Notes under the pieces: model-generated
The model's input: the letters and a program-made list of their open reading frames with translations, nothing else
Database searches by the model: none
Told to the model about the DNA's origin: nothing
Position numbers and translations under genes: made by a program
In this document: one piece after another, positions 10,101 to 17,796 of the stretch
Numbering within the stretch: the first letter of the stretch is position 1
Layout of the letters: every line of letters starts with the position of its first letter
Source: DASQHY01 sp035602605
Lineage (GTDB): Bacteria; Acidobacteriota; Terriglobia; Acidiferrales; UBA7541
Length of the DNA stretch: 64,000 nucleotides
NCBI GenBank assembly: GCA_035602605.1
Contig: DATNLZ010000108.1
Span: 1 to 64,000, forward strand
Reading direction: 5' to 3'

Positions 10101-10757
10101 CGGCGGCTGAAAGGCGATCACCGGATTATTCGGGGTGGCACCCACCGCGAAAGTATTCGGCACGCCGTCGATGGTGTATTCATTCGAGAACTGCACGCCC
10201 CCGTCGCTGCTGAACTGTGAGCCTGCGTTATTGAATGACGCCTTGCGCGCCTTCAAATTTGTAGTGTTTACTACCCCCGGGGTCAGCAGTATCAGTTCCT
10301 CGGCGTTGCCCGCCTGGATCGGCAATTCTGTCAAACGGCGCTGGTCAACAACCTGCCCTAGCGAAACAGTTGCAGTCTCCAGCAAGGGTGTAGCCCCGCT
10401 GACCACTACGGTTTCGACGTTGTTTCCAACCTGGAGCGGAATATCGATAGTAAGCACGTCGCCGACGCGCACCTCGATATTTTGACGCTCGGCTTTCGTG
10501 AACCCGGAGAATTCGGCAGTGAGATCATAGATGCCGGGCACAACATAGGGGATCGTGTAATTGCCAGTGTCGTTGGTGCGGGCCGCCGCCGCTACTCTCG
10601 TTTCCTTGTTGATCATTCGGATTTCAGCTCCGGCGACTGCGGCTCCGCTCACGTCGATGACCCTGCCAGTAATCGTGCCGCGGCCCTCTTGAGCGCTTAA
10701 CGCGTTCGGCGCCGCGAGACAAAGTAGCAGAGTCGGTACCAGGGCCTTGGTTCGCAT
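7197..10757 (-). CDS. Oar-like TonB-dependent outer-membrane receptor
   Basis: 1186 residues from the ATG at 10757, chosen for the GAGGAGA ribosome site and a signal peptide (MRTKALVPTLLLCLAAPNALS) ending at A-Q-E. Domains in order: a carboxypeptidase-regulatory/CNA-B-like fold (about 25-105, 'GTITGRVIDVSGAAVAGAEI'), a plug domain (about 115-235, with 'ELPIQAGNAEELILLTPGV' and 'YTIDGVPN'), then a long beta barrel ending in 'REFQFALKLTF' with the C-terminal Phe typical of outer-membrane proteins. This family imports large substrates using TonB energy; the substrate is unknown. It lies 34 bases downstream of the secreted VOC gene and is probably co-transcribed with it. Confidence 0.92.
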   Translation of the reverse strand: MRTKALVPTLLLCLAAPNALSAQEGRGTITGRVIDVSGAAVAGAEIRMINKETRVAAAARTNDTGNYTIPYVVPGIYDLTAEFSGFTKAERQNIEVRVGDVLTIDIPLQVGNNVETVVVSGATPLLETATVSLGQVVDQRRLTELPIQAGNAEELILLTPGVVNTTNLKARKASFNNAGSQFSSDGGVQFSNEYTIDGVPNTFAVGATPNNPVIAFQPPQAAVSEFKVQTSAFDATVGHTPGAIVNMITRGGTNQFHGELHEWLVNSALDAPTFFVNRNRQKKQVYQDNRYGASLGGPLRIPKVYNGKNRSFFYYAWEANKWGKPTSVIGTVPTDNEKKGDLSALRKLDAKYQIYNPFSTKANLNRDPFMCDAAGNPLAPNAKGIQPAGTPCNKIPAVLLDPVAQKIMSYYPPPNSQGTIEGANNYTRATNDLFDYYVHFFRFDHNFSQKNRLFVRLHYDHQTENQSNFYGNLATGLVLTRINRGLAVDEVLVLSQSSVLDLRYGLTSDETPERRRSSGFDSASLGFSPALLALLDKSVTTFPNVFIGRTALAKPCSGACTGTFSGFGNFRDGDGTTTGLIHDLGAALDTFRGKHDLRYGTDLRLYRAFGHRGGYDVSPGFQFLPTYTKQNDAASAAPIGQEFAAFLLGIPSGQLQRSASYATQDKFVGLFVQDDWKVTHKFTFNIGLRYEYESPETERFNRAVRGFDQVTVNPIEAQARANYAKNPIAEIPVSQFHVLGGLMFTGPQARGLWEGQKMNFLPRVGLAFQINDKTVVRSGYGIFYDTIGINRSIAIQTGFTATTPINASLDNGLTYIATTANPFPNGLLAPLGVGGGLQTSLGQSLSIYPVHRRQPYSQRWALSLQRLLPGQFLLDVGYVGNKGLHLPVDRELNPINQQYFSRSTDFDPATFGNLSTPVPNPFFGINRVYPKMIRKADLLRPYPEFGSITETQSIGYSWYHALQVRAEKRFAHGYTLNVAYTWSKAIDAIRFLNPGDAALEYSISENDRPQRLVISGLFELPFGRGRAFATNLPKSLDYVIGGWQLNGVVARQSGPPLRFDNNVILRGSFNDIALPPDQRSVDRWFNTSVFDTNSAKYPDPDYRIRTFPRFLAGVRGAGQSKWDVSLIKHFPITERVRLQFRAESYNALNHPNFDTPNTTVTGKTFGVVNSQGGLSREFQFALKLTF

Positions 10758-10791
10758 CGCACATCTCCTCGCTCGAACTCGCCATCGAGTT

Positions 10792-11724
10792 TTACAGTGG
10801 TGCGGGTGCAGTCGATGACGGCGCCGGCTGGCCATCAAAGGTGTTCGGCTCCATAAGCTCGATGCGAGTCCCGTCGGGGTCGAACAGGTTGGCCTGTCGC
10901 TTTCTGTTCCTGCCCACCCTGATCTCGATGGGCCTGGTGTAACCGTTTCGGGCGGCCCGCGCCTGCAGCGCGGCCACCGCCTTTTCAATGTCCGGAGTAA
11001 CCAGGCAGACGTGATTCTTCACTCCTCGCTCCTCCTCACCGGGCGGCTTTGAGTAGAGCATGAACTCGAGATAATCATCGCCATCGGGCACTCGCATGTT
11101 CACCCAGCTCAGCACCGTGTCGGACGCGCTGCCTCTCCAGAACTCCTGAAAGCCAAGAATATCGTGGTAAAACTTCGTGGCGGCGTCGACCTTGCCGATG
11201 AGCACGCCCACATGGATCATATGCGTCGAAATGCGCGAGTCCGGGATGAATTTTCCCTTTTCGCGCAGCGTCCAGCTGTCGGGCTCATAGTGAACGATTT
11301 CTACGGTGTGACCGTCAGGGTCCGCGATATTGAAATTGGAGTTGCCAATCTGACCCTTGCCAACCTTCTCAGGTACCTTCACTCCGCGCGAGGCGAGATA
11401 ATCGCGCATCCCCTCGGCGGAATCGGTATAGAAGGAAATATGGTTGAGATGACCGTCCTGCTTCGAATCTTCCGCAAATAGCTCGAGATATTGCTGGTCA
11501 TTGATTTTGATGAACGCAATCCGATCGCTACCTTCCTTGCGCTTAAGCGCATAGGGCTCCTCGTAACCCAGAAAGTCCTTATAAAAGGCCCGTGCCTTTT
11601 GCAAGTCGCTGACGAACAACGCCATGTGTGCCACCCCAAGAATCCGAGGGCGGGTTGGCTGGCCCCCAGTGCATACGTAGGCAAAGAAAAGCGATAGCGA
11701 AAGAAAGATCGTCGATGTCTTCAC
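10792..11724 (-). CDS. Secreted protein with two VOC (glyoxalase-fold) domains
   Basis: 310 residues. A signal peptide occupies residues 1-22 (MKTSTIFLSLSLFFAYVC), unusual for this normally cytoplasmic fold. Domain one (about 28-145) shows the paired beta-alpha-beta units with possible metal ligands in 'GVAHMALFV', 'HLNHISFYT' and 'HTVEIVHYE'. Domain two (about 165-290) has 'HMIHVGVLIGKVDAATKFY', 'KNHVCLVTPD' and 'GTRIELMEP'. VOC proteins include dioxygenases, lyases and glyoxalases; the His/Glu ligands suggest a metal enzyme, but the reaction is not predictable. Its position just upstream of a TonB receptor suggests that both handle the same external compound. Confidence 0.82.
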   Translation of the reverse strand: MKTSTIFLSLSLFFAYVCTGGQPTRPRILGVAHMALFVSDLQKARAFYKDFLGYEEPYALKRKEGSDRIAFIKINDQQYLELFAEDSKQDGHLNHISFYTDSAEGMRDYLASRGVKVPEKVGKGQIGNSNFNIADPDGHTVEIVHYEPDSWTLREKGKFIPDSRISTHMIHVGVLIGKVDAATKFYHDILGFQEFWRGSASDTVLSWVNMRVPDGDDYLEFMLYSKPPGEEERGVKNHVCLVTPDIEKAVAALQARAARNGYTRPIEIRVGRNRKRQANLFDPDGTRIELMEPNTFDGQPAPSSTAPAPL

Positions 11725-12096
11725 GGCTGTGGGTCACCTATGGTTGATTTTGTTTCGACTCCGGCCCGGCGGGAAGGGCATGGCTGCGGCCAGCTTCGCA
11801 GCAAGCCGACCGGGCATGCTCGCGGCCCATCCGCCACCGGCACTCAATCTTAGCAATTCTCTGCGTTTCATGTTTGCTGTCGAGTGCCTACAGTAGGAGT
11901 GTTTCCAAGCAGGGAATCAAGTTAATTGACGGTTAAAAGCCTCCATCGCACAGCGACACTACAAGTCGCCATTTTGCAGCTACTTAGAACGCACACTCTT
12001 TACGTAAAGACCTGTTGACGTGTCCACGAAACGTTGACTCGACAGTATCTCAAGTGAGATAAAGGGCCGTAGCATAGGTGCCTTAGGAGGAATCCC
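11725..12096. other. Divergent intergenic region
   Basis: 372 bases between the secreted VOC gene (minus strand) and the membrane winged-helix gene (plus strand). It must hold both promoters and is the natural place for the regulator to bind. A candidate plus-strand promoter lies at 12034-12063. No RNA gene was seen. Confidence 0.5.
12034..12063 (+). promoter_or_regulatory. Candidate sigma-70 promoter for the winged-helix regulator
   Basis: TTGACT at 12034-12039 and GATAAA at 12058-12063 are 18 bases apart. Transcription would begin near 12070, just ahead of the AGGAGG at 12085-12090. A second TTGACG at 12015 has no well-spaced partner. The call rests on consensus match and position only. 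Confidence 0.35.
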
Positions 12097-12099
12097 ATC
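12085..12099 (+). promoter_or_regulatory. Perfect AGGAGG ribosome site in front of a non-standard start
   Basis: AGGAGG at 12085-12090 is followed six bases later by ATC at 12097-12099, in frame with the winged-helix gene. No ATG, GTG or TTG occurs in this frame between the stop at 12070-12072 and the ATG at 12181. Either translation begins at ATC (or a CTG at 12121/12124), or the sequence carries a base error or mutation here. Confidence 0.5.
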
Positions 12100-13368
12100 G
12101 GCGTTGTTGCCAGTCGTAGGCTGCTGGTCGAACGAATTGCCTCAAGCAGCTACCTCAGCAAATCAGCCAGGCTGCGTGAGATGTTTCTCTATCTCTGTCA
12201 ACGTGTGTTGGAGCAATCTGCCGATGACATTCACGAGCATGAGGTAGGACACAAGGTCTTCGGACGCCCTCTGGACTATGACACCGCGGCCGATAATATA
12301 GTCCGGGTCCACGCTTCCATGCTTCGGAAGCGGATTGAGCAGTATTTTGCGGCGGAGGGCCAACACGAGCCCATCGTTGTCGAGATTCCGAAGGGGAACT
12401 ACGCACCCACCTTCCATGAGCGCCGGGCTGGACCTGAGCGTTTGGCACCTTCTGAAGCCCCAGTCGCCCCTGCTGCTCCAAACGCGAAGATTTGGATTCT
12501 CGCAGCCCTTGCGGCGCTCTTTGCTTGTGCGACATTTTTTTTGCTTTTTCGACTTCGCGATACAGCGTCGCACGCAGCATCTGTGCTGGCTGCCAAGCCT
12601 GCGGTTCGTCGATTCTGGTCCCAGATTTTTCCGCCAGATCGCCGCTCTGACATCGTCCTGGACGATGCCGACCTCGCGTCCTACCAAGAGCTTACCGGGC
12701 GCAAGATTCCATTGTCGGAGTACTTCGATCGCAGCTATCTGCGAAAACTCGACGAACAAGGCGCTGCCGAGCTGAATCGCAATCTCGCCGAAGCGATCGT
12801 GTTAAAACGCCACTCGAACTATGGAACTACGACTGTTCTCTGGAATCTCTCGCGGATCGCCGACGCACTCCAGGGCCGAGTGGCGGTCCATTTCGCCCGC
12901 GATTATACGTTTCGTGAGCTAAAGAGTGATAACGTGATCCTCCTGGGCAACAACCGCTCGAATCCCTGGATTGAATCGTTTGAGAGTAAGCTAGGAATCC
13001 GCTGGAAATACAACGAGTCCACGGGCGCTTATTATCCATGGGATGTTTCGGCGGGACCCTCCGCGCAAGAAAAATTCCTCACCGTTGGGCCTGGCGTTGA
13101 ACCACGTGAAGGCTACACGATGATTGCGCTTCTGCCGAATCTCAGCGGCACTGGTAACGTGCTGATTGTCTCCGGCTCGGGTGGCGCCGCGATGGGCGCG
13201 GCAGCCGATTTTCTCTCTGAGGAGAGCTCTTTAGTGCAGCTGCGGTCCCTTTTGCCGTCGACGGCCAGCGGAGATTTCCCGTATTTCGAGGCCCTGCTCA
13301 GGGTAAATACAAGAAGTAGCTTGCCCAAAGATACTTCGATCCTCGTCTGCCGCCCCGTGCCACCATAG
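12097..13368 (+). CDS. Membrane-anchored winged-helix regulator
   Basis: Coding potential runs from about 12097, although the first ordinary start codon is the ATG at 12181, inside the conserved domain. The translated upstream stretch (LLVERIASSSYLSKSARLRE) matches the usual beginning of this acidobacterial family, which continues 'FLYLCQRVLEQSADDI..HEVGHKVFGRPLDYDTAADNIVRVHASMLRKRIEQYF' and closes its winged helix with 'VEIPKGNYAPTF'. A single transmembrane helix (IWILAALAALFACATFFLLF) follows. After it comes a domain of about 270 residues, probably periplasmic, of unknown ligand. By topology it resembles ToxR-type one-component regulators. It is divergent from the VOC-TonB receptor operon and may control it. 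Confidence 0.7.
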   Translation: MGVVASRRLLVERIASSSYLSKSARLREMFLYLCQRVLEQSADDIHEHEVGHKVFGRPLDYDTAADNIVRVHASMLRKRIEQYFAAEGQHEPIVVEIPKGNYAPTFHERRAGPERLAPSEAPVAPAAPNAKIWILAALAALFACATFFLLFRLRDTASHAASVLAAKPAVRRFWSQIFPPDRRSDIVLDDADLASYQELTGRKIPLSEYFDRSYLRKLDEQGAAELNRNLAEAIVLKRHSNYGTTTVLWNLSRIADALQGRVAVHFARDYTFRELKSDNVILLGNNRSNPWIESFESKLGIRWKYNESTGAYYPWDVSAGPSAQEKFLTVGPGVEPREGYTMIALLPNLSGTGNVLIVSGSGGAAMGAAADFLSEESSLVQLRSLLPSTASGDFPYFEALLRVNTRSSLPKDTSILVCRPVPP

Positions 13369-13468
13369 TCCCTGGCCGCCTCGCGCAGCTTGCCTGCAGA
13401 CTGCGGCCAACGTGCACTTTTTCCGTCGTTCACATCCCGAATATCGTGCTGCAGGGGAAACGAACTTT

Positions 13469-14887
13469 ATGAGAACGCTGACTGCACTCCTTCTTGTGGC
13501 GCTTGCAGCAGTAGCTGGTTTCGCTCCCATGGCTTCACTGAAATCCGATGGCTCTGCGGTCCGACTCATCACTCTAGATCCGGGGCACTTCCATGCGTCG
13601 TTGGTACACAAGGAGATGTACCCGGGCGTGGTCTCACCGCAGGTGCACATCTACGCGCCATTCGGGTCGGACTTACTCGAACACCTCGGTCGCCTGTCGC
13701 TGTTCAATACTCGCGCCGAGAACCCCACCACTTGGCAACTGGAGATCCACAGCAGCCCCGATTTCTTCGAGCGCATGGTCCAGGAAAAACCGGGAAATGT
13801 GGTGATGTTGGCCGGCCGCAACAACATAAAAATCGAGTATATCGAAGGGTCGGTCAACGCTGGCCTGAACGTGCTGGCGGACAAACCATGGATCATCGGT
13901 GCGGAAGATCTGCCGCGAGTTGAGATGGTGATGGACACAGCGACGAAGAAGGGTTTGGTGGCCTACGATCTTATGACCGAGCGGTACGAGGTCACCAGCA
14001 TGCTTCAGAAGGAACTTGTAAACGACCCGTCCATTTTCGGCGCTATCGAGAAAGGCACGCCCGAGCAACCGGGCGTTGAGATGCGGAGCGTACACTACAT
14101 CCTGAAGCTGGTGGCCGGTGCGCCGAACCTGCGCCCGGGATGGTTCTTTGACGTCGCTCAACAGGGTGAAGGGTTAACCGATGTCGGCACGCACTTGGTT
14201 GACCTCGTCTCCTGGACGCTGTTCCAAAACCAGCCGCTCGATTACCGCCGCGACGTGCAGGTCAATGCCGCCAAGCACTGGCCGGTGACGATGACGCGCG
14301 AGCAATTCCGGCGCGTAACGGGCGAGAAGGATTTTCCGCCTTTCCTCGCCGCCGCCGTCCGCGATGGCCAGCTCGATTACTTCTGCAACGGGCAGATCGC
14401 TTACGCGCTGAAGGGCGTGAACGTGAAGCTGGACGCCGTGTGGGAGTACGAGGCTCCGCACGGGGACACGCACCTAGCGATTTATCGCGGCAGCAAGGCG
14501 CGTGTCGAAGTGCACCAGGAGGACGCGGAGAGGTACCGCACTGAGCTCTACGTGATTCCAAACTCACCCGCTGACCGCCCGGCCGTGTTCGCCGCTGTCC
14601 GCGAACGGATTCGTGCGCTGCAGGCGATCTATTCGGGGACTAGTGTAGAGGAGAAAAATGACCGCGCGTGGATCTCCATCCCTGATAAATATCGTACCAC
14701 GCACGAATCGCACTTCGCGCAAGTAACCAACCGGTTTCTGAAATACATAAACGACCCGAAATCGTTGCCTGCCTGGGAAAACCAGAACATGCTGGCGAAG
14801 TACTACATCACTACCCGCGGTAGGGAAGCAGCGCTGGGCCTGAAGCGCCGGCAATCGGCAGCCTGGCATCGAACTCAGCATCCATAA
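13469..14887 (+). CDS. Secreted Gfo/Idh/MocA-type oxidoreductase-like protein
   Basis: 472 residues from the ATG at 13469, preceded by CAGGGGAAACG. The signal peptide MRTLTALLLVALAAVAGFA makes this start preferable to the one at 13412. The N-terminal half retains a Rossmann-like pattern ('VRLITLDPGHFHASLV', 'GNVVMLAGRNNIKIEYI', 'AGLNVLADKPW', the last resembling the family's EKP motif). The C-terminal half matches the 'putative oxidoreductase C-terminal' type ('GLTDVGTHLVDLVSWTLF'). Relatives are exported sugar oxidoreductases that keep NAD(P) bound. The glycine-rich dinucleotide loop is not obvious here, so activity is uncertain. It is 100 bases downstream of the winged-helix gene. Confidence 0.75.
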   Translation: MRTLTALLLVALAAVAGFAPMASLKSDGSAVRLITLDPGHFHASLVHKEMYPGVVSPQVHIYAPFGSDLLEHLGRLSLFNTRAENPTTWQLEIHSSPDFFERMVQEKPGNVVMLAGRNNIKIEYIEGSVNAGLNVLADKPWIIGAEDLPRVEMVMDTATKKGLVAYDLMTERYEVTSMLQKELVNDPSIFGAIEKGTPEQPGVEMRSVHYILKLVAGAPNLRPGWFFDVAQQGEGLTDVGTHLVDLVSWTLFQNQPLDYRRDVQVNAAKHWPVTMTREQFRRVTGEKDFPPFLAAAVRDGQLDYFCNGQIAYALKGVNVKLDAVWEYEAPHGDTHLAIYRGSKARVEVHQEDAERYRTELYVIPNSPADRPAVFAAVRERIRALQAIYSGTSVEEKNDRAWISIPDKYRTTHESHFAQVTNRFLKYINDPKSLPAWENQNMLAKYYITTRGREAALGLKRRQSAAWHRTQHP

Positions 14888-15147
14888 AGGCCTTCTAAGA
14901 AGAAGCATAGACCCCGGGGGCGCGCGGGAGCAAATGGGGGAGTAGATTCGACTCCCGACGCTCTGCTTCGAAGGTGTGGCCAAAACTTAGTTAGATGATA
15001 CGTGGCCTGCTGTGTTCCTACTCGCCCCGTTTCTCGCTTTATCTTTCTTTTTCCATTACCCTTAATGACCTATGCTCAGAAAACCTGAACGCGTAACCGC
15101 TGGCGTTCCGAGACAGGTCATTTCTCTATATGCCCGGACGGTATGAC

Positions 15148-16569
15148 ATGAGCAAGCCTTTGCGAGTCATGAAATTTGGCGGCACTTCGGTGGGAGATGC
15201 ATCTTGCATTGCGCGCGCCGCGCAGATTGTAGCGCGAGAGGTGAGCCAAAGTTCTATCGTTGTGGTGGTCTCGGCGATGAAGGGCGTGACCAACCGGCTG
15301 ATTGCCGCAGCGACAGCCGCCGAGACAGGCGACCGGCAAGAGGGCACGGTGCTGGCAAACGACTTGCGGAATCAGCACGAAGCTGCGTTGCACGCGCTGA
15401 TTTCTCAAGAGGATAAGCGCAAAAAATTAGGGGAACACATACGGGAAATTCTGGCTGAAGGGCAGCGTCTTTGCGAAGGCACAGCATTGCTTTGTGAGCT
15501 GACACCGCGAACACTGGACGCCATCTCCGGGCTGGGCGAGCGCCTCTCGGCGCCACTTGTCGCTGGAGCGCTGGCCGAACTTGGGGTGCGCAGCGAACCC
15601 GTTGATGCCGCAGAATTGATTGTGACGGACTCCTACCATGGCAGCGCCGAGCCGCTGACGGACTTGACGCGCGAGCGGTCGGAAGCGCGCTTGCGGCCCC
15701 TGCTGAAACGAGGAATCGTTCCCGTGGTTACGGGATTTGTGGGCGCGACGTCGGAAGGAGTTCGCACGACCCTGGGGCGTGGTGGCTCAGATTATTCGGC
15801 AACAATTCTGGGCGCGGCATTGAGCGCTGATGAAATTATCATTTGGACGGATGTGGATGGCGTGTTGACGGCAGACCCACGCCTTGTGCCTGAGGCGCGC
15901 ACGATTCCAGAAATTTCGTACCGTGAAGCAGCAGAGCTGGCATACTTCGGCGCCAAAGTGCTGCATCCCAAAACGCTCCGAGCCGTCGTGGATGCCGGAA
16001 TTCCCGTTTGGATTCGAAACAGCTTCGCTCCCGAACATCCTGGCACGAGAATCACGCCGCAAGGCCGCAGCAACGGCGGCGGGGTAAAGGCGCTGACGGC
16101 GATTAGCGATGTGGCGCTCATCAGCGTGGGTGGACCGGGGATTGTCGGAGTGCCCGACGTGGTTGGCCGAACATTTTCAACGACAGCCGCGGTTCGCGCC
16201 AACGTGCTGTTGATATCGCAATCTTCATCGCAGAACGATATCTGCTTTATCGTTTCTTCGGGGGATGCCAAGCGATCCGTAGAGGCGTTGCGAAGGGAGT
16301 TTTCGAAGGACCTTTCCCATCATAAGGTTGAACATATTACGCTCGATCTGGATATTGCTGTGGTTGCAGTCGTGGGAGAAAACATGCGCGGAGCCCGCGG
16401 AGTTGCAGGTCGCACGTTCAGCGCACTCGGGCGGGCGAACGTGAATATTATTGCCATCGCACAGGGGTCTTCGGAAACGAATATCTCGTTTGTAGTGGAG
16501 CGCAAAGAAATGAAAGCGGCTCTTGAAGCGACGCACCACGAATTTGAGCTGAGCGCGCCGGGCGAATGA
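15148..16569 (+). CDS. lysC: Aspartate kinase
   Basis: 473 residues from the ATG at 15148 (GGACGG six bases upstream); an in-frame ATG at 15130 would add six residues. It phosphorylates aspartate, the first step toward lysine, threonine, methionine and diaminopimelate. Visible motifs: the nucleotide-binding KFGGTSVGD at the N-terminus, 'GLGERLSAPL', the substrate loop 'TTLGRGGSDYSATILGAAL' and 'IWTDVDGVLTADPRLVPEA'. Two ACT-type regulatory units follow ('ALISVGGPGIVGVPDVVGRTF' and 'VAVVGENMRGARGVAGRTF..LGRANVNIIAIAQGSSE'). The second resembles the kinase part of bifunctional ThrA, but no homoserine dehydrogenase follows, so this is a stand-alone enzyme. Feedback control by lysine or threonine is likely but cannot be told from sequence. 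Confidence 0.93.
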   Translation: MSKPLRVMKFGGTSVGDASCIARAAQIVAREVSQSSIVVVVSAMKGVTNRLIAAATAAETGDRQEGTVLANDLRNQHEAALHALISQEDKRKKLGEHIREILAEGQRLCEGTALLCELTPRTLDAISGLGERLSAPLVAGALAELGVRSEPVDAAELIVTDSYHGSAEPLTDLTRERSEARLRPLLKRGIVPVVTGFVGATSEGVRTTLGRGGSDYSATILGAALSADEIIIWTDVDGVLTADPRLVPEARTIPEISYREAAELAYFGAKVLHPKTLRAVVDAGIPVWIRNSFAPEHPGTRITPQGRSNGGGVKALTAISDVALISVGGPGIVGVPDVVGRTFSTTAAVRANVLLISQSSSQNDICFIVSSGDAKRSVEALRREFSKDLSHHKVEHITLDLDIAVVAVVGENMRGARGVAGRTFSALGRANVNIIAIAQGSSETNISFVVERKEMKAALEATHHEFELSAPGE

Positions 16570-16616
16570 TTGGAAATAGAATGTGGAAAACTTGAAATGA
16601 GTAACGGCGCGAGCGG

Positions 16617-16871
16617 CTATTTTTTCTTGGCTGCTCGCGCTTCGCTTAGCTTGTCGTTGGCAGCCTTGGCGTCGGCGTATTTCTTTTGGAAGCGCTCAAC
16701 GCGACCGGCCGTATCGACTAGCTTCTGCTTGCCGGTGAAAAATGGGTGGCAACTGGAGCAGATTTCAACGCGGAGAAACTCGCCACGCATGGTCGAGCGG
16801 GTTTTAAAGGTGTGGCCGCAAGCGCAATGGACGGTCACAGGATGGTAGTCAGGATGAATTCCTTCTTTCAT
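16617..16871 (-). CDS. rpmE: 50S ribosomal protein L31
   Basis: 84 residues, the usual L31 length plus a lysine/alanine-rich tail. The N-terminus MKEGIHPDYHPV is diagnostic. It is the zinc-binding (C+) form, with cysteines in 'VHCACGHTF' and 'EICSSCHPFFTGKQK'. It acts at the large-subunit central protuberance, bridging to the small subunit. A GGAG lies just before the ATG at 16871. It is convergent with the aspartate kinase gene. Confidence 0.96.
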   Translation of the reverse strand: MKEGIHPDYHPVTVHCACGHTFKTRSTMRGEFLRVEICSSCHPFFTGKQKLVDTAGRVERFQKKYADAKAANDKLSEARAAKKK

Positions 16872-17181
16872 GGCCGCTCCGATCGAATGCCACCCCTCTA
16901 TACGGCCTTCCGCGATGAACCAATTCCCTCAAGATAACCGCGGTATCCGCGGGGTGCCAAGCAATCGTCAATTATACGCGATTTTTCGGCGAGATTCCAA
17001 TCCGGCCGCCTGAGCGGCAAAGCCGCTTAATGCAAAGTCTACCCTAGAAAGCTTCCGCTCCTAAACCGTCGCAGGCGAGCTTGGTAACCCACGCTAGAGA
17101 TGCCGGGGCTTATGGTTCGGTACAGTAAGCCCGTAAATACCGCGTGGTAGTGTAAGATTTCGGACGGTTGGGGCGTATCAC
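16872..17181. other. Gene-free divergent region
   Basis: 310 bases between rpmE (minus) and the ECF sigma gene (plus). It contains a small hairpin (GCGGCaaaGCCGC-type) near 17012-17025 and otherwise nothing recognisable. Promoters for both genes must lie here. Confidence 0.4.
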
Positions 17182-17796
17182 ATGGTGGATGCTCGCAGAC
17201 AGCCGGGTGGTATGAGCGCACCGGGGAAAACGGAGCCGACGGAGGCAATTTCCCGGGCCCGGGCCGGAAATACTGAGGCTTGGGGGGATCTCTACCAATT
17301 CTATGCCCCCGCAATATTCAGGTTTTGCCGACGCGCGTTGCCGACCCGGGAAGATGCTGAAGATGCAACCATGGATATTTTCCTGAAGGTGCGGAAGAAC
17401 CTTGCGCAATTCGATTCGAGTCGACCGTTTTCTGCGTGGCTTTACAAGGTTGCGGCGAACCATTGCTGGGACTTGTTGCGGCGCAGGCGAAGCCGCCAGG
17501 ACAAAGAGACAGGCGACCTCGAGACACTGCCGCTCGAGCACCCAGATCCCGGTCAACTCGAACAATTGATCGCCAAGCACACGAGCGAGGAGATCCGGCG
17601 AGCGCTCGATAAGCTCTCGGCACGCGGCCGGATGGCACTGGTGCTGCGATATTACTCGGATATGAGTTACGAGGAAGTGGCTGAAGCATTGGGAGTGCGC
17701 CGCGCATTTGTCGGGGTTGTGCTGCTGCGCGCGCGCCACGAACTTCGCGAGGCGCTTGGCCGGCCAGACGCAATGGCTGCCGGGGGAACACCATGA
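17182..17796 (+). CDS. ECF-type RNA polymerase sigma factor
   Basis: Up to 204 residues; the ATG at 17212 (preceded by GGGTGGT) is an equally plausible start. Region 2 is visible as 'LYQFYAPAIFRFCRRAL..REDAEDATMDIFLKVRKNLAQF...FSAWLYKVAANHCWDLLRRR'. Region 4 follows as 'ALDKLSARGRMALVLRYYSDMSYEEVAEALGVRRAFVGVVLLRARHELREAL', the usual two-domain ECF layout. Its stop codon overlaps the start of the anti-sigma fusion gene (ATGA at 17793-17796), so the two are translationally coupled and almost certainly partners. Confidence 0.92.
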   Translation: MVDARRQPGGMSAPGKTEPTEAISRARAGNTEAWGDLYQFYAPAIFRFCRRALPTREDAEDATMDIFLKVRKNLAQFDSSRPFSAWLYKVAANHCWDLLRRRRSRQDKETGDLETLPLEHPDPGQLEQLIAKHTSEEIRRALDKLSARGRMALVLRYYSDMSYEEVAEALGVRRAFVGVVLLRARHELREALGRPDAMAAGGTP

